56,674 nt of DNA from Streptococcus suis (GCF_017601095.1 NZ_JAGFUX010000012.1:1-56674); one strand, 5' to 3'. Shown: positions 45,111 to 55,501, counted from the stretch's first letter. Notes: generated by a model not told the origin, from the sequence alone. Numbers and translations are program-made.

Positions 45111-46283
45111 CTATTTTCGAGATAAAACGCGAGAGCCTCCAGCAATCTCCGCAACATAGAAGCTTGGCTCATAGCCAACCACTTCAGTGTAGGTCTTGCC
45201 GACATTTTCCGTGAAGGCATCCACCTTATCCTTATGGACAATGGCAATACCACAACCGCCGAAACCAGCTCCTGTCATCCGAGCCCCAAGAACTCCTTCT
45301 TGCTCCCAGGCGGTATGGGCCAAGGTATCCAATTCCAAACCTGTCACTTCATAATCATGCTCCAGGGAAACATGGGAAGCATTGACCAAGCGGCCAAAGG
45401 TTGCCAAATCTCCTTCTTCCAAGGCCTTACGAGCCTGTAAGGTCCGTTGGTTTTCCAAGACAGCATGGCGGGCACGCTTGATGCGGTTTTCATCTTTGAT
45501 TAAGTAACTATATTGATCAAAAGTCCACTCATCCAACTCTCCCAGAGTTTGAATAGTCAAGACTGCATTCAATTCTTCCACAGCTTTTTCACATTCTGCC
45601 CGGCGCTCGTTGTACTTAGAATCCGCCAATTCACGACGTTTATTGGTATTCATGATGACAATCACATGGTCACCCAAGTCCAATGGCACCAATTCATATT
45701 CAAGCGTATTAGTATCTAGATAAATGGCACGTTGGTCCGCTCCCATACCAATCGCAAACTGGTCCATGATCCCAGAATTGACACCGATAAAGTGATTTTC
45801 CGTTTGCTTACCAATTTTCACCAAATCAAGACGAGTCAATTCAAGTCCATACAGTTCTTCTGCGATAATGCCAATCAAGAGTTCCAAGGAAGCTGATGAA
45901 GATAAACCTGAACCATTTGGAATGTTGCCGTAAACAAAGACTTCCATCCCTGTATCAATGGTATGCCCTGCTTCTTGCAAAAATTTGAGAACTCCCTTGG
46001 CATAGTTGGTCCAGTTGTCCGCCTTATCAAAGACCAAGTTGTTCAAATCTACCTCAATCACACCAACTTTTTCAAAGTTTGCGGAATAAAAACGGAGAAG
46101 CTGGTCATCACGTTTGCGAGCAGCACCGTAAGTCCCTAAGGTTATGGCTGCTGGAAAGACATGACCACCGTTGTAGTCTGTATGCTCACCAATCAGGTTA
46201 ATCCGACCAGGTGAGAAGAAAGTTGCATCCGCCTCTTGACCAAATACATCAAGAAAGGCTTGCTTGAGTTGTTCTGTGTTCAT
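45111..46283 (-). CDS. galK: galactokinase
   Basis: A 390-residue GHMP kinase. [23 protein letters not shown] is the galactokinase signature, with [13 protein letters not shown] as the ATP-binding loop and [14 protein letters not shown] as motif 3. It phosphorylates galactose in the Leloir pathway. ATG 46283 (MNTEQLK) is chosen because AAGGAGGT lies 7 nt upstream; the frame runs 162 bp further without support and crosses the promoter. Confidence 0.97.
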   Translation of the reverse strand: MNTEQLKQAFLDVFGQEADATFFSPGRINLIGEHTDYNGGHVFPAAITLGTYGAARKRDDQLLRFYSANFEKVGVIEVDLNNLVFDKADNWTNYAKGVLKFLQEAGHTIDTGMEVFVYGNIPNGSGLSSSASLELLIGIIAEELYGLELTRLDLVKIGKQTENHFIGVNSGIMDQFAIGMGADQRAIYLDTNTLEYELVPLDLGDHVIVIMNTNKRRELADSKYNERRAECEKAVEELNAVLTIQTLGELDEWTFDQYSYLIKDENRIKRARHAVLENQRTLQARKALEEGDLATFGRLVNASHVSLEHDYEVTGLELDTLAHTAWEQEGVLGARMTGAGFGGCGIAIVHKDKVDAFTENVGKTYTEVVGYEPSFYVAEIAGGSRVLSRK

Positions 46284-46300
46284 AGGAACCTCCTTGGTTT

Positions 46301-46314
46301 TGTAATCGTTTTCT
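46301..46314 (-). promoter_or_regulatory. cre-like site in the galK leader
   Basis: TGTAATCGTTTTCT matches the cre consensus TGWNANCGNTNWCA at 13 of 14 positions. It lies just after the galK -10 box, so bound CcpA would act as a roadblock. The reading is in plus orientation, but cre is nearly palindromic. Confidence 0.55.
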
Positions 46315-46317
46315 TTT

Positions 46318-46346
46318 ATTGTACAATTCAATAATATAAATGTCAA
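46318..46346 (-). promoter_or_regulatory. galKT promoter
   Basis: TTGACA (46341-46346) and TACAAT (46318-46323) are separated by 17 bp on the minus strand. Confidence 0.8.
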
Positions 46347-46347
46347 T

Positions 46348-46389
46348 AGTTTTACTAAATATTTACTAATTACATTTTTTATGCTATAA
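46348..46389 (+). promoter_or_regulatory. galR promoter with repeated operator-like sites
   Basis: TTTACT and TATAAT (46384-46389) are 17 bp apart on the plus strand. The divergent gap contains TTTTACTAA and TTTACTAAT as two near-direct repeats (about 46350-46370), likely binding sites for GalR. Confidence 0.55.
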
Positions 46390-46415
46390 TTGTTGCAAGA
46401 AAACAGGAGAAAACT

Positions 46416-47414
46416 ATGGTTACGATCAAAGACATTGCCAAGCAAGCGGACCTATCCCCTGCTACCGTTTCCCGCGTTCTCAAGGGCGACCTGACCCTAT
46501 CCGTCAGCCAAGAAACCCGAGATCGCATTTTCTACACGGCACAGAAATTAGGCTACACCAAGCACATCAAAAAGCAAGCCCCCCAACCCAAAGGTACCAT
46601 TGGCATCGTCCAGTGGTACACTGAGAGCGAGGAGCTAGCCGATCTCTACTACTACTCCATTCGGGCCAGCATCGAGCAAACCGCCAGTCTTCTCGGCTAC
46701 CAAATCATCCGCTCCTTCAACGACTTGACCAACCCCCTCCTCCAAGATGTTGACGGCATCATCGCGGTTGGTAAGTTTTCTTTTGGGCAAATAGCAGAGC
46801 TGTCTAGCCTGTCTTCTAAGCTCATTTTTGTAGATTCTGATACACTGACCGAGGGATTTTCCTGTATCACGACTGACTTTGAGCACTCTGTTCAGACCGT
46901 TATCGACCACTTCCATGCACAAGGTCTGACAGACATTGGACTCCTAGTCGGACAGGAGAAAACTACGGACGGTCAGCAACTGCCAACAGACCCGCGCCTG
47001 ACTGCCTTTCGTGACTACCTAAACACCTTGGGTATGCTCCAAGAAAACTATATCTATCAAGGGAGATTCTCCACCCAGTCTGGCTATGAGCTGATGAGCC
47101 AGGCTATCGAGGACTTAGGCGACCAGTTGCCCCCTGCCTTCTTTATGGCCAATGATACCCTGGCAGTCGGTGCCCTGCGTGCCTTACAGGAACGCCAAAT
47201 TGCCGTGCCAGAACGGGTCCAACTCATCACCTTTAACGATACTGCCATCACCCGTCAGGTCTATCCAGCCCTGTCTTCCATCAGCGTCTTCACCGAGGAA
47301 ATGGGACAAGAAGCCATACAGCTCCTAGACCGTGTTATTACGAGTCCAACTCCCCTTCATCCTCGTAAAATCAAATTAGGCACCCAGCTGGTCATACGGG
47401 AAAGTTCTTACTAA
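46416..47414 (+). CDS. galR: LacI/GalR family regulator of galactose genes
   Basis: A 332-residue protein. [24 protein letters not shown] is the LacI helix-turn-helix with hinge, and the rest is a periplasmic-binding-protein-like effector domain ([19 protein letters not shown]). Divergence from galKT identifies it as the galactose regulator, as in other streptococci. No lacking region. Confidence 0.93.
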   Translation: MVTIKDIAKQADLSPATVSRVLKGDLTLSVSQETRDRIFYTAQKLGYTKHIKKQAPQPKGTIGIVQWYTESEELADLYYYSIRASIEQTASLLGYQIIRSFNDLTNPLLQDVDGIIAVGKFSFGQIAELSSLSSKLIFVDSDTLTEGFSCITTDFEHSVQTVIDHFHAQGLTDIGLLVGQEKTTDGQQLPTDPRLTAFRDYLNTLGMLQENYIYQGRFSTQSGYELMSQAIEDLGDQLPPAFFMANDTLAVGALRALQERQIAVPERVQLITFNDTAITRQVYPALSSISVFTEEMGQEAIQLLDRVITSPTPLHPRKIKLGTQLVIRESSY

Positions 47415-47426
47415 AGTACATTAGTA

Positions 47427-47457
47427 AAACCGAGAGTTCATAATGAATTCTCGGTTT
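47427..47457. terminator. bidirectional terminator between galR and gatB
   Basis: AAACCGAGAGTTCAT and ATGAATTCTCGGTTT form a 15-bp stem with one G-T pair and a single-base loop. T-rich bases follow on both sides. Confidence 0.75.
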
Positions 47458-47470
47458 GCTTCTGTTTATA

Positions 47471-48910
47471 TTAGTCTAATAACTTCGCCAATTCTTGCGC
47501 CAATAGTTGTTGTGCAACTTGTGGGTTGGCTTGTCCTTTTGTAGCTTTCATCAGGTAACCTGTGAAGGCCTTGTCCGCATTGCGTTTGCCAGACTTGAAG
47601 TCAGCCACTGCTGCTACATTATCTTCAAAAACTTGATGGATAATCGGAATCAAGACCGCCGGATCTGAAATCTGTACCAGACCAGCTTCCTCAACGTAAG
47701 CCTTAGCAGAGCCACCGTTTTTAGCCAAGTGGACAACGACTTGCTTGGCAATCTTAGAAGAGATGGTTCCGTCCGCAATCAAGCCAATCATTTCCACCAG
47801 ACTTTCCGGTGTCAATAGGATTTGCTCAATGGTCTTCTGATCTGTATTGAGGAACTGGGCAATGTCCCCTTGTAACCAGTTGGATACCTGCTTAGCATCG
47901 CCACCTGCTGCTACTGCCGCTTCAAAGAAGTCAGACAGGGCCTTGGTAGAGGTCAACTGACCTGCATCATAGGCCGTCAAGCCCAAGTTCTCCACATAGT
48001 GAGCACGGCGAGCCTTTGGAAAGACTGGCAATTCTGCACGCACTTCCTCAATCCAACTATCATCAATCTCATAGAGCGGTAAGTCTGGCTCTGGGAAGTA
48101 ACGGTAGTCAGCTGATCCTTCTTTTACACGCATGAGAATGGTTTCCCCAGTAGATTCATCATAACGACGTGTTTCCTGCTGGATTTGACCACCTGAACGT
48201 AATATTTTGGACTGACGTTCTACTTCATACTGCAAGCCCTTGCGAACATAGTTGAAGGAGTTGAGGTTTTTCAACTCAGTCTTGGTACCAAACTTCTCCT
48301 GACCATAGGGACGAAGGGAAATGTTAGCATCCACGCGCATAGACCCCTCTTCCATCTTGACATCTGAAATACCAGTGTATTGGATGATTTCCTTGAGAGC
48401 AGTCAAGTAGGCATAGGCCTCCTCAGGCGAGCGCATATCGGCTTCTGACACAATCTCAATCAATGGCACTCCTTGACGGTTGAGGTCCACATAAGAGTAG
48501 CCGTCTGTCCCGTGGGTATTCTTACCAGCATCCTCTTCCAAATGCGCACGCTCGATACGGATTTTCTTGGTTGAACCATCTTCTAGCTCAATCTCAATCC
48601 AGCCATTGTAGCCAATCGGCTCGTCAAATTGGGAAATCTGATAGGCTTTGGGGTTATCAGGATAGAAATAGTTCTTACGGTCAAAGTGCATGTCCTTGTG
48701 AATAGCCATGTTCAAGGCCAAGGCAGCCTTGATACCAGCATCCACAACGCCCTTGTTAAGAACAGGCAGAACTCCTGGGAAGGACCAGTCAATCACGTTG
48801 GTATTGGCATTTGGGTCCTCACCAAAATGAGCAGATGAAGGTGAGAAAATTTTCGAGTTGGTATTCAACTCCACATGGACTTCTAGACCAATAATCGTTT
48901 CAAAGTTCAT
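47471..48910 (-). CDS. gatB: Asp-tRNA(Asn)/Glu-tRNA(Gln) amidotransferase subunit B
   Basis: A 479-residue protein starting [22 protein letters not shown], the GatB signature, with the C-terminal YqeY-like domain. It binds the misacylated tRNA and activates it with ATP. It is last in gatCAB, overlapping gatA by one base. Confidence 0.98.
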   Translation of the reverse strand: MNFETIIGLEVHVELNTNSKIFSPSSAHFGEDPNANTNVIDWSFPGVLPVLNKGVVDAGIKAALALNMAIHKDMHFDRKNYFYPDNPKAYQISQFDEPIGYNGWIEIELEDGSTKKIRIERAHLEEDAGKNTHGTDGYSYVDLNRQGVPLIEIVSEADMRSPEEAYAYLTALKEIIQYTGISDVKMEEGSMRVDANISLRPYGQEKFGTKTELKNLNSFNYVRKGLQYEVERQSKILRSGGQIQQETRRYDESTGETILMRVKEGSADYRYFPEPDLPLYEIDDSWIEEVRAELPVFPKARRAHYVENLGLTAYDAGQLTSTKALSDFFEAAVAAGGDAKQVSNWLQGDIAQFLNTDQKTIEQILLTPESLVEMIGLIADGTISSKIAKQVVVHLAKNGGSAKAYVEEAGLVQISDPAVLIPIIHQVFEDNVAAVADFKSGKRNADKAFTGYLMKATKGQANPQVAQQLLAQELAKLLD

Positions 48911-50376
48911 TAGTTAGCACCTCCAAAAATCACTGGTTGTTGCTTGTGATAGTCTGTTGTCGCCTCAAAGGCAGCAGCCACTTGGTAAATGGTCTCTTCT
49001 GAATATTTTGGACCAATCAACTGCAAACCAACTGGCAATCCTTCTACAAAACCAGCAGGAATCGAAATACCTGGAAGACCTGCCAAGTTGACAGGAATAG
49101 TCAAGAGATCCGCCAAGTACATGGCCACAGGGTCATGGTTGAGCGTGTCCAAACCAAAGGCAACCGTCGGAGCAGTTGGCCCCAAAATCAAGTCATAGTC
49201 CGCAAAGACCTTTTCAAAATCTTGGATAATTAAAGTCCGCACCTGACCAGCTTTCTTGAAGTAGGCATCGTAGTAACCAGACGATAAACTGAATGTTCCC
49301 AACATGATACGGCGTTTGACTTCCTCACCAAAACCTTGGCTACGGGTTTTCACATAGATCTCTTCCAAGTTGGTCGCATCTTCTGCACGGAAACCATAAC
49401 GGATTCCGTCAAAACGTTGCAAGTTAGAAGAAGCCTCTGATGAAGCAATGATGTAGTAAACAGCAACCCCATACTTAGAATGTGGCAGGCTAACTTCTTC
49501 AATGATTGCCCCCAGGCTTTCCAAGTGCTTAGCCGCTTTGAGAATGGTTTCCTTGACCTGCGGATCAATCCCTTCTCCCATGTATTCTTTTGGAAGAGCG
49601 ATTTTCATGCCTTTAATGTCTTGACCAATCTTGCTAGTAAAGTCTGCGATTTCATTGATAGTAGAAGTTGCGTCTTTGACATCGTGACCAGAAATAACAT
49701 TCAATAATTGGGCATTTTCCTTAACTGTCTGTGAAAATGGACCAATCTGGTCAAGAGATGAACCAAAGGCAATCAAACCAAAACGTGACACCGTTCCATA
49801 GGTCGGTTTCATCCCAACGATACCATTAAAGGCAGCTGGTTGTCGGATAGAGCCACCTGTATCAGAACCGAGTGACAAACGGACCTGACCAGCAGCAACT
49901 GCAGCTGCCGAACCACCTGAAGAACCACCAGGAACTTTTGTCTGGTCCCAAGCATTTTTAGTCGGTTTGAAGGCAGAGTTCTCATTAGAACCACCCATGG
50001 CAAACTCATCCATGTTGGTCTTACCAACAACAATCATATCCTTTGCGTAGGCCTGAGCAACCGATGTCGCATCGAAAATCGGCTCGTAGTTATAGAGCAT
50101 TTTTGAAGCTGCCGTGGTCAAAATCCCCTTCGTAGAGATATTGTCCTTGACTGCCAAGGGAATACCAGCCATGACATTGTCCGCATCAATCCCCTTTTCA
50201 TCAAGGGCAGCAGCTTGCGCCAAGGCCGCATCTTCTGTGATAGTCAAGAAAGCATCCACTGCTCCCTCACGACTCTTGATGTCTTCCAAAGTTGCCTTGG
50301 TCAACTCAACCGCAGAAATCTCCTTCTTGACAAGGAGGTCATGCAATTCATCAATGGTTTTATTGTTAAACGTCAT
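48910..50376 (-). CDS. gatA: Asp-tRNA(Asn)/Glu-tRNA(Gln) amidotransferase subunit A
   Basis: A 488-residue amidase-signature enzyme. The catalytic Ser-cisSer-Lys triad lies in AVKDNIS (Lys), [14 protein letters not shown] and [14 protein letters not shown]. It releases ammonia from glutamine for GatB. It overlaps gatC by one base. Confidence 0.98.
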   Translation of the reverse strand: MTFNNKTIDELHDLLVKKEISAVELTKATLEDIKSREGAVDAFLTITEDAALAQAAALDEKGIDADNVMAGIPLAVKDNISTKGILTTAASKMLYNYEPIFDATSVAQAYAKDMIVVGKTNMDEFAMGGSNENSAFKPTKNAWDQTKVPGGSSGGSAAAVAAGQVRLSLGSDTGGSIRQPAAFNGIVGMKPTYGTVSRFGLIAFGSSLDQIGPFSQTVKENAQLLNVISGHDVKDATSTINEIADFTSKIGQDIKGMKIALPKEYMGEGIDPQVKETILKAAKHLESLGAIIEEVSLPHSKYGVAVYYIIASSEASSNLQRFDGIRYGFRAEDATNLEEIYVKTRSQGFGEEVKRRIMLGTFSLSSGYYDAYFKKAGQVRTLIIQDFEKVFADYDLILGPTAPTVAFGLDTLNHDPVAMYLADLLTIPVNLAGLPGISIPAGFVEGLPVGLQLIGPKYSEETIYQVAAAFEATTDYHKQQPVIFGGAN

Positions 50377-50678
50377 TAGGCATCTCCTCCCCCGTCTAGA
50401 ATAGCTGGTACCTTGATAAAGTTATCTTGTGATTCAGGCACATTTTTAAAGAGCTCCTCACGGCTCTCACCTTTTTGGGCAATATCTGCTCGCAAGACAT
50501 TCTTACGGTCAGCCATGGTTGTCGTTACCGCAACACCTGTCGTATCTACTTCATTGAGCAATTCAACCATATCGACAATCTTGCTCAAACTTGTCGCAAA
50601 TTCCGCTGTTTCCTGGTCCGAAAATTCCAGCTTGGACAGCTTGGCAACGTGACGGACTTCAGCTTCAGAAATCTTCAT
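50376..50678 (-). CDS. gatC: Asp-tRNA(Asn)/Glu-tRNA(Gln) amidotransferase subunit C
   Basis: A 100-residue protein beginning [20 protein letters not shown], the GatC signature. It stabilises the GatA/GatB complex. It is first in the gatCAB operon, whose promoter has TATAAT (50713-50718) preceded by TGG, an extended -10, with TTGTGT 16 bp upstream. Confidence 0.97.
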   Translation of the reverse strand: MKISEAEVRHVAKLSKLEFSDQETAEFATSLSKIVDMVELLNEVDTTGVAVTTTMADRKNVLRADIAQKGESREELFKNVPESQDNFIKVPAILDGGGDA

Positions 50679-50712
50679 TCTTACTTTCCTCCTAATGGAA
50701 ATCTATCTTCTC

Positions 50713-50740
50713 ATTATACCATATTTCCAGCTCCACACAA
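50713..50740 (-). promoter_or_regulatory. gatCAB promoter (extended -10)
   Basis: TATAAT (50713-50718) preceded by TGG, and TTGTGT (50735-50740) 16 bp upstream, about 35 bp before the gatC ATG. Confidence 0.65.
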
Positions 50741-50777
50741 AGGTAGATATTCCCTCCGATGGAAGCTTTTCTTCGGC

Positions 50778-50801
50778 AAAAAACCAGTCTAACGACTGGT
50801 T
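50778..50801 (-). terminator. terminator of codY-pncA
   Basis: AACCAGTC and GACTGGTT pair around GTTA on the minus strand, followed by TTTT. It separates pncA from gatC. Confidence 0.85.
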
Positions 50802-50809
50802 CCTAAACC

Positions 50810-51361
50810 CTAATCTATAATGGTCGCACCAAGCACATGGCGCAGATGGTTGAGAGCAAACTGATGGCTCTCCTCCGTCAATGCGGCAATTGCAGAAGCC
50901 ACGACCTCAATCCGATAGCCTTTATTGTAGGCATCAATAGCTGTATGCAGGACACAGATATCAGACAGAACACCTGTCAAGACCACCGTATCCACCCGAC
51001 GTTCTCTCAAACGAACATCCAAATCCGTCCCAGAAAAGGCCGAGTAATGCCGCTTGTCCATCCAACGAACACGCGCATGATCCTTGTTTTCCTGATAAAA
51101 GTCTGCAAGTGGTCCAAACAAATCACGCCCCTCTGTTCCCATGATATTGTGAGGCGGAAAGAGCTTGCTTTCAGGATGCAGGTCATCCCCCACTTCATGA
51201 CCATCAATGGCAAAAACGATATAGTCCCCATTTTCAAAGGCTTCCCTTGTCACCTGGACAATCCGCTCAGCAATAGCCTGAGCAGGTTTCCCCGCAGTTA
51301 ATTTTCCATGGTCTGCCACAAAATCAACTGTATAATCAATCGAAATCAGCGCTTTTGTCAT
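50810..51361 (-). CDS. pncA: cysteine hydrolase, nicotinamidase-like
   Basis: About 183 residues of the isochorismatase/nicotinamidase fold. ALISIDYTVDFV holds the catalytic Asp, MDKRHYSAF the Lys and GVLSDICVLHTA the Cys. FAIDGHEVGDDLHPESKLFPPHN resembles the metal-binding stretch of PncA. It is coupled to codY (ATG 1 nt after the codY stop), as in other streptococci, where this gene is called pncA. Nicotinamidase activity is inferred. The longer frame from 51391 lies inside codY. Confidence 0.85.
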   Translation of the reverse strand: MTKALISIDYTVDFVADHGKLTAGKPAQAIAERIVQVTREAFENGDYIVFAIDGHEVGDDLHPESKLFPPHNIMGTEGRDLFGPLADFYQENKDHARVRWMDKRHYSAFSGTDLDVRLRERRVDTVVLTGVLSDICVLHTAIDAYNKGYRIEVVASAIAALTEESHQFALNHLRHVLGATIID

Positions 51362-51362
51362 C

Positions 51363-52151
51363 TTAGTAGTCACGTTTCTTAATTTCATCAAAGATAGCAG
51401 GAATAAGGACCTTCAAATAAGTTCCTTTCATCCCAAGCGAACGACTTTCAATAATCCCTGCACTCTCCAACTTGCGCAGGGCATTGACGATTACAGAGCG
51501 AGTAATGCCGATACGGTCTGCAATAACAGAAGCCGTCAATTGACCTTCATTACCATTCAATTCGCCCAAAATAGCCGCAACAGCCTTCATTTCAGAATAG
51601 GAAAGGGTATTAACCGCCATATTCACCGCTGCACGACGACGAATATTTTTCTCATCCTCTTCTCGCTGGAAGTTAAGTAGTTGGATACCTACTACTGTTG
51701 CCGCAATCTCAACCAAAATCAAATCTTCTTCGTGGAATTGCTCTTCATTGCGCCAGATAATCAAGCTGCCAAAACGGATGCCCGTCACATGGATAGGAGC
51801 AATGGTGGTCAAACCATTCGGGTAGATCGAACGAGATTCCACAGGAATAGCTGTCAACTCACTCTCAACTGGCAAGTTGACCTGGGTATCATAAACTTGA
51901 GCAACAGCCTTAACGTACTCTTCTGGGTATTGCTTGTTAATATAGAACTCTTCAACCCTGTCATTGTTGGTTTTATAGTTCATATGATAACCCAAAATTT
52001 CACCTTCACTATTGATAATGCAGGAATTGCAATCAATAATATCAGACAAGTGCTCCGCAATGGCATTGTAGGGCAATTCTTCTGCCAACTGCTCCTCTGA
52101 ACGCTTCAAAATCGAAGTAATATCCCGAGTTTTTTCTAATAATGTTGTCAT
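51363..52151 (-). CDS. codY: GTP-sensing global transcriptional repressor CodY
   Basis: A 262-residue protein. [22 protein letters not shown] begins the GAF domain that binds branched-chain amino acids; the C-terminal winged helix reads [42 protein letters not shown]. CodY represses amino-acid and virulence genes in rich conditions. A CodY box lies just upstream of its own promoter, so autoregulation is expected. Confidence 0.98.
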   Translation of the reverse strand: MTTLLEKTRDITSILKRSEEQLAEELPYNAIAEHLSDIIDCNSCIINSEGEILGYHMNYKTNNDRVEEFYINKQYPEEYVKAVAQVYDTQVNLPVESELTAIPVESRSIYPNGLTTIAPIHVTGIRFGSLIIWRNEEQFHEEDLILVEIAATVVGIQLLNFQREEDEKNIRRRAAVNMAVNTLSYSEMKAVAAILGELNGNEGQLTASVIADRIGITRSVIVNALRKLESAGIIESRSLGMKGTYLKVLIPAIFDEIKKRDY

Positions 52152-52180
52152 AGTTTCCTCTTTACACTGTAATTATATTT

Positions 52181-52225
52181 ATTATACCGAATTGTTCACC
52201 AAATTTCAACAATTATCAGAAAATT
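52181..52225 (-). promoter_or_regulatory. codY promoter with adjacent CodY box
   Basis: TTGAAA (52204-52209) and TATAAT (52181-52186) are 17 bp apart on the minus strand. Immediately upstream, AATTATCAGAAAATT (52211-52225, plus strand) matches the CodY box AATTTTCWGAAAATT at 14 of 15 positions. Confidence 0.85.
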
Positions 52226-52261
52226 TACTATTTTTGAAACAGTACATACAATTTTAAGTAA

Positions 52262-52287
52262 GAAAAAGAGCTGATACTCATCAGCTC
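52262..52287 (-). terminator. terminator of the aminotransferase gene
   Basis: GAGCTGAT and ATCAGCTC pair around a 4-nt loop, followed by CTTTTTC on the minus strand. Confidence 0.8.
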
Positions 52288-52292
52288 CAATC

Positions 52293-53507
52293 TTATCTAC
52301 GGTATTGACGCAAGAAACGGGTCATTTTTTCCTGAATTTCAGCCAGTTCATCCACACGTGGCAGATAGACTATTCGGAAATGATCCGGATCTTTCCAGTT
52401 GAAACCACGCCCATGAACCAGCAAGACTTTCTCCTGCTTCAAGAAATCCAAGACAAACTGTTCATCATCGTCCACTCGGTACATATCGCGGTCAATCTTA
52501 GGAAAGACATAAAGACCAGCTTTAGGCTTGACTGCCGATAAACCTGGAATGTCATTGATAGCCTTAGTGATATACTCACGCTGCTCATAGAGACGACCGC
52601 CTGGCATAAGCAATTTATCAACCGATTGAACCCCACCCAAAGAGGTCTGGACAACTTGCTGGGCCAAAACATTTGAACACAAACGCATATTGGATAACAT
52701 GTTGAGACCCTCGATATAGCCCTTCACATGCTTTTTAGGACCTGACAACACCATCCAGCCCACACGGAAACCACAGATACGGTGGGATTTTGACAACCCA
52801 TTCATGGTCACGACAAATAAGTCAGGTGCCAGAGTTGCAATCGGAATATGAACCGCACCGTCAAAGACCATACGGTCATAGATTTCATCAGAGAAGATGA
52901 TTAATTCATGCTGACGTGCCAACTCAACAATCCCTTCCAAGACTTCTTTTGGATAGAGGGCACCAGTTGGGTTGTTAGGATTAATCAAAACAATAGCCTT
53001 GGTACGTGAAGAAATCTTGGACTTCATATCCTCCAAATCCGGATACCAGTCTGCCTCTTCATCACAAATATAGTGAACCGCATTTCCCCCTGCCAAGCTA
53101 ACAGCAGCTGTCCAAAGCGGATAGTCTGGCATGGGAACCAAGACCTCATCACCATTATCCAACAATCCTTGCATGGACATGGTAATCAATTCACTCACAC
53201 CATTTCCGATATAGATGTCTTCAATGTCTACATTTGGGAAATTCTTAACCTGACAGTATTGCATGACAGCCTTACGGGCAGAAAAGATCCCCTTGCTATC
53301 AGAATAGCCTTCTGACTTACGGGCGTTGTGGATTAAATCACGAATCACCTCGTCAGGAGCTGTAAAGCCAAACTCAGCTGGGTTTCCTGTATTCAAGCGC
53401 AAGATTTGCTCACCATTGGCACGCATGCGCATTGCTTCTTCTAGAACTGGGCCACGAATATCGTAAGCCACATGCTCTAATTTCATGGACTTTTCAAAAT
53501 TTCTCAT
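52293..53507 (-). CDS. pyridoxal-phosphate aminotransferase (alanine transaminase-like)
   Basis: A 404-residue class I/II aminotransferase. MNGLSKSHRICGFRVGWMVLSG contains the PLP-binding lysine, and PNNPTGALYPKEVL is the usual NPTG motif. The N-terminal MRNFEKSMKLEHVAYDIRGPVLEEA and length fit the AlaT-type enzymes that sit beside codY in streptococci. Amino donor and acceptor are not proven. Confidence 0.9.
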   Translation of the reverse strand: MRNFEKSMKLEHVAYDIRGPVLEEAMRMRANGEQILRLNTGNPAEFGFTAPDEVIRDLIHNARKSEGYSDSKGIFSARKAVMQYCQVKNFPNVDIEDIYIGNGVSELITMSMQGLLDNGDEVLVPMPDYPLWTAAVSLAGGNAVHYICDEEADWYPDLEDMKSKISSRTKAIVLINPNNPTGALYPKEVLEGIVELARQHELIIFSDEIYDRMVFDGAVHIPIATLAPDLFVVTMNGLSKSHRICGFRVGWMVLSGPKKHVKGYIEGLNMLSNMRLCSNVLAQQVVQTSLGGVQSVDKLLMPGGRLYEQREYITKAINDIPGLSAVKPKAGLYVFPKIDRDMYRVDDDEQFVLDFLKQEKVLLVHGRGFNWKDPDHFRIVYLPRVDELAEIQEKMTRFLRQYRR

Positions 53508-53569
53508 CTGCCACCTCGTCTTTCTATTGATAATATTTTAGCCTAAAACGAAAAAAATCACAAGAAAAC

Positions 53570-53598
53570 TTTACTTTTTCCAAGAAAAGGCTTACAAT
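53570..53598 (+). promoter_or_regulatory. promoter of the universal stress protein gene
   Basis: TTTACT (53570-53575) and TACAAT (53593-53598) are separated by 17 bp, about 50 bp before the ATG. Confidence 0.6.
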
Positions 53599-53647
53599 AA
53601 AAGTGTAGCATATACTTCAATTTTTCGGTAGGAAAGGAGTGTTCCCT

Positions 53648-54100
53648 ATGTCACAATCCTATCAAACCATTATGGTTGCTGTTGATGGTTCCACTGGTGC
53701 TGAACTAGCTCTACATAAGGCCATCCATGTTGCAAAGCGAAACAAGGCGCGTCTTTACATCGTTCACGTGATTGATACAAGAGCCTTGCACAATGTTGTG
53801 GCTTTCGATGCCAGTGTCTATGAATCACTGGAAAGAGAGGCCAAAGAACTACTCATCACTTATAAACGAACGGCTGAAGAACAAGGACTCGAACAAGTGG
53901 ATATCCTCATCGAATTTGGAAATCCCAAGACCATGTTAGCAACGGATATTCCACAGCAAATCGAAGCCGATTTAATCTTACTCGGAGCGACCGGTCTCAA
54001 CGCCTTTGAAAGGCTGCTCATCGGTTCTTCCTCTGAGTATATCATGCGGCACGCCTGCGTCGACCTCTTAATCGTTCGGGATAGCACCAAAACATTTTAA
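53648..54100 (+). CDS. universal stress protein UspA family
   Basis: About 150 residues. IMVAVDGSTGAELALHKAI starts the fold and GATGLNAFERLLIGSSSEYIMRHA carries the ATP-binding GxxGx9GS pattern. Family members help survive stationary phase and acid or oxidative stress. ATG 53648 has AGGAG 8 nt upstream; the frame also opens at GTG 53639, which would overlap that site. Confidence 0.93.
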   Translation: MSQSYQTIMVAVDGSTGAELALHKAIHVAKRNKARLYIVHVIDTRALHNVVAFDASVYESLEREAKELLITYKRTAEEQGLEQVDILIEFGNPKTMLATDIPQQIEADLILLGATGLNAFERLLIGSSSEYIMRHACVDLLIVRDSTKTF

Positions 54101-54126
54101 AAAGGACTAGCTGACTAGTCCTTTTT
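54101..54126. terminator. bidirectional terminator between uspA and the NTP-PPase-like gene
   Basis: AAAGGACTAG (54101-54110) and CTAGTCCTTT (54115-54124) pair around CTGA, with T-runs on both strands. The right arm overlaps the stop at 54115. Confidence 0.8.
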
Positions 54127-54630
54127 ACTTGTCTGACATTGTGCTTCCAAAACCATTTTTAATCGGCCTTCTGGTGCAAAATCCTTCTCCCAGTTGGCTG
54201 GTTTGAGAATTTTATGAGTCTTAGGATCATAGTGAGCCTTGCCATCTGGAAAAAATTTTCCCATATTGGCTTCGTGGACAATTTGGAAAAAAGGTGCTGG
54301 ATCTAAGCCCATCAAAGCAAAGGTGCCGTATGTAAAATAGAGCAAATCAACAAGAGCATCAATTTGACCAACCCAGTCTCTTTTGACCGGTCCTTTTTTC
54401 ATCACTTTTTGCTCTGCAAGATACAAACTAGCTCGTAATTCCTTTAGTCCAGTTTGAAAATCCTCTTCCGAGTCAAAACTGGCATGCAGGTACTCCACCA
54501 TCTCTTCTAGCTTGAATATCATACGAAATAGAGACTGGTCTGAACTCAACTCTGTTGGATGACCTGGTAGGGAACCATCCATTTTCAAATGAAAAGCCTG
54601 TACCGATTCAAATGCAGATTGTTCTTTCAT
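54115..54630 (-). CDS. putative all-alpha NTP pyrophosphohydrolase (MazG/PRA-PH-like)
   Basis: About 171 residues. The acidic helix IFKLEEMVEYLHASFDSEED and, 50 residues on, QIDALVDLLYFTYGTFALMG resemble the ExxE and ExxD metal-binding helices of MazG-like enzymes. Family is inferred from the pattern, not certain. ATG 54630 begins 1 nt after the stop of the HAD gene and has AAGGAGAGGG just upstream, so translation is coupled; the longer frame from 54684 overlaps that gene. Substrate unknown. Confidence 0.7.
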   Translation of the reverse strand: MKEQSAFESVQAFHLKMDGSLPGHPTELSSDQSLFRMIFKLEEMVEYLHASFDSEEDFQTGLKELRASLYLAEQKVMKKGPVKRDWVGQIDALVDLLYFTYGTFALMGLDPAPFFQIVHEANMGKFFPDGKAHYDPKTHKILKPANWEKDFAPEGRLKMVLEAQCQTSKKD

Positions 54631-54631
54631 C

Positions 54632-55483
54632 CTAGTCCCTCTCCTTGACCAAGCCAAAGCGCTCAAGAGCCTTGAAAATTCCATCTTTGTTGTTGGAGTC
54701 TGTCACAAAAGATGCTGCCTTTTTAGCCTTCCGTGTCGCATTTTTCATCGCAACAGAATGCTCAACTCCCGCTAACATTTCCAAATCATTATTGGAATCT
54801 CCAAATACAATAACCTGGTCCAAGCCAAATTGAAATTGATTGGCAAGACGCTGGATTCCTTGTAATTTAGAGCCACCTTTATTGATAATATCTGCTGCAT
54901 AGGGACTAGACCGTGTAAATTCCAAACCAGGATACCGCCCTTGAAGTTTCGTCGTTTCCTTCTCCGTAGCCAGCAACAAGAGTTGGTAAATGGGCTGCTG
55001 TAAAATTTCTTCCACATTTGCCTCCTTCTGAGGACGAAGGCGTCTAATCAGGCGGTTAAAAATAAAATTCACCAATCCTGCCCACGATTCTGGAATCATG
55101 CGGGAAATTCGATAAGCAAGGTGACCACCACCAAATGACATGATACCACTTCCTGCCACCCCAGAAGCCGTTCCAAAGGACAGATCCTTGTTTTCTTGTC
55201 TGGCATATTGGATCAAAGAACGGACATCATCAACCTGAAGGGGATCAGCATAGAGGACTTTTTCCCGTGAAAATATATACTGACCATTATAGGCAATTGC
55301 CAAGTCTAAACTAAGGGCCGCCATGTATTGGAGGATAAAACGTGGATCGCGTCCAGTGGCAAGACCGACTAAAATGCCTGCTTTCTTAAGCTGGTTGATG
55401 GCAAAAATGGTGGAAGGACTGACCGAACGATTATCCATCAATAAGGTCCCGTCGATATCAAAAAAAACTGCCCGAATTTCCAA
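54632..55483 (-). CDS. Cof-type HAD-IIB family hydrolase
   Basis: A 283-residue phosphatase. FFDIDGTLLMDN is the catalytic DxDGT motif, GLATGRDP motif 2, and FGDSNNDLEML the acidic motif 4; the central cap is of the Cof type. Such enzymes hydrolyse sugar phosphates or flavin phosphates. It is followed by, and coupled to, the NTP-PPase-like gene. Confidence 0.93.
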   Translation of the reverse strand: MEIRAVFFDIDGTLLMDNRSVSPSTIFAINQLKKAGILVGLATGRDPRFILQYMAALSLDLAIAYNGQYIFSREKVLYADPLQVDDVRSLIQYARQENKDLSFGTASGVAGSGIMSFGGGHLAYRISRMIPESWAGLVNFIFNRLIRRLRPQKEANVEEILQQPIYQLLLLATEKETTKLQGRYPGLEFTRSSPYAADIINKGGSKLQGIQRLANQFQFGLDQVIVFGDSNNDLEMLAGVEHSVAMKNATRKAKKAASFVTDSNNKDGIFKALERFGLVKERD

Positions 55484-55501
55484 ACCTTCTCACCTTCTTT
55501 C

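Noticed and set aside
46284..46445. N-terminal extension of galK to 46445
   Set aside because: It crosses the divergent galK/galR promoters and has no ribosome-binding site; ATG 46283 has AAGGAGG.
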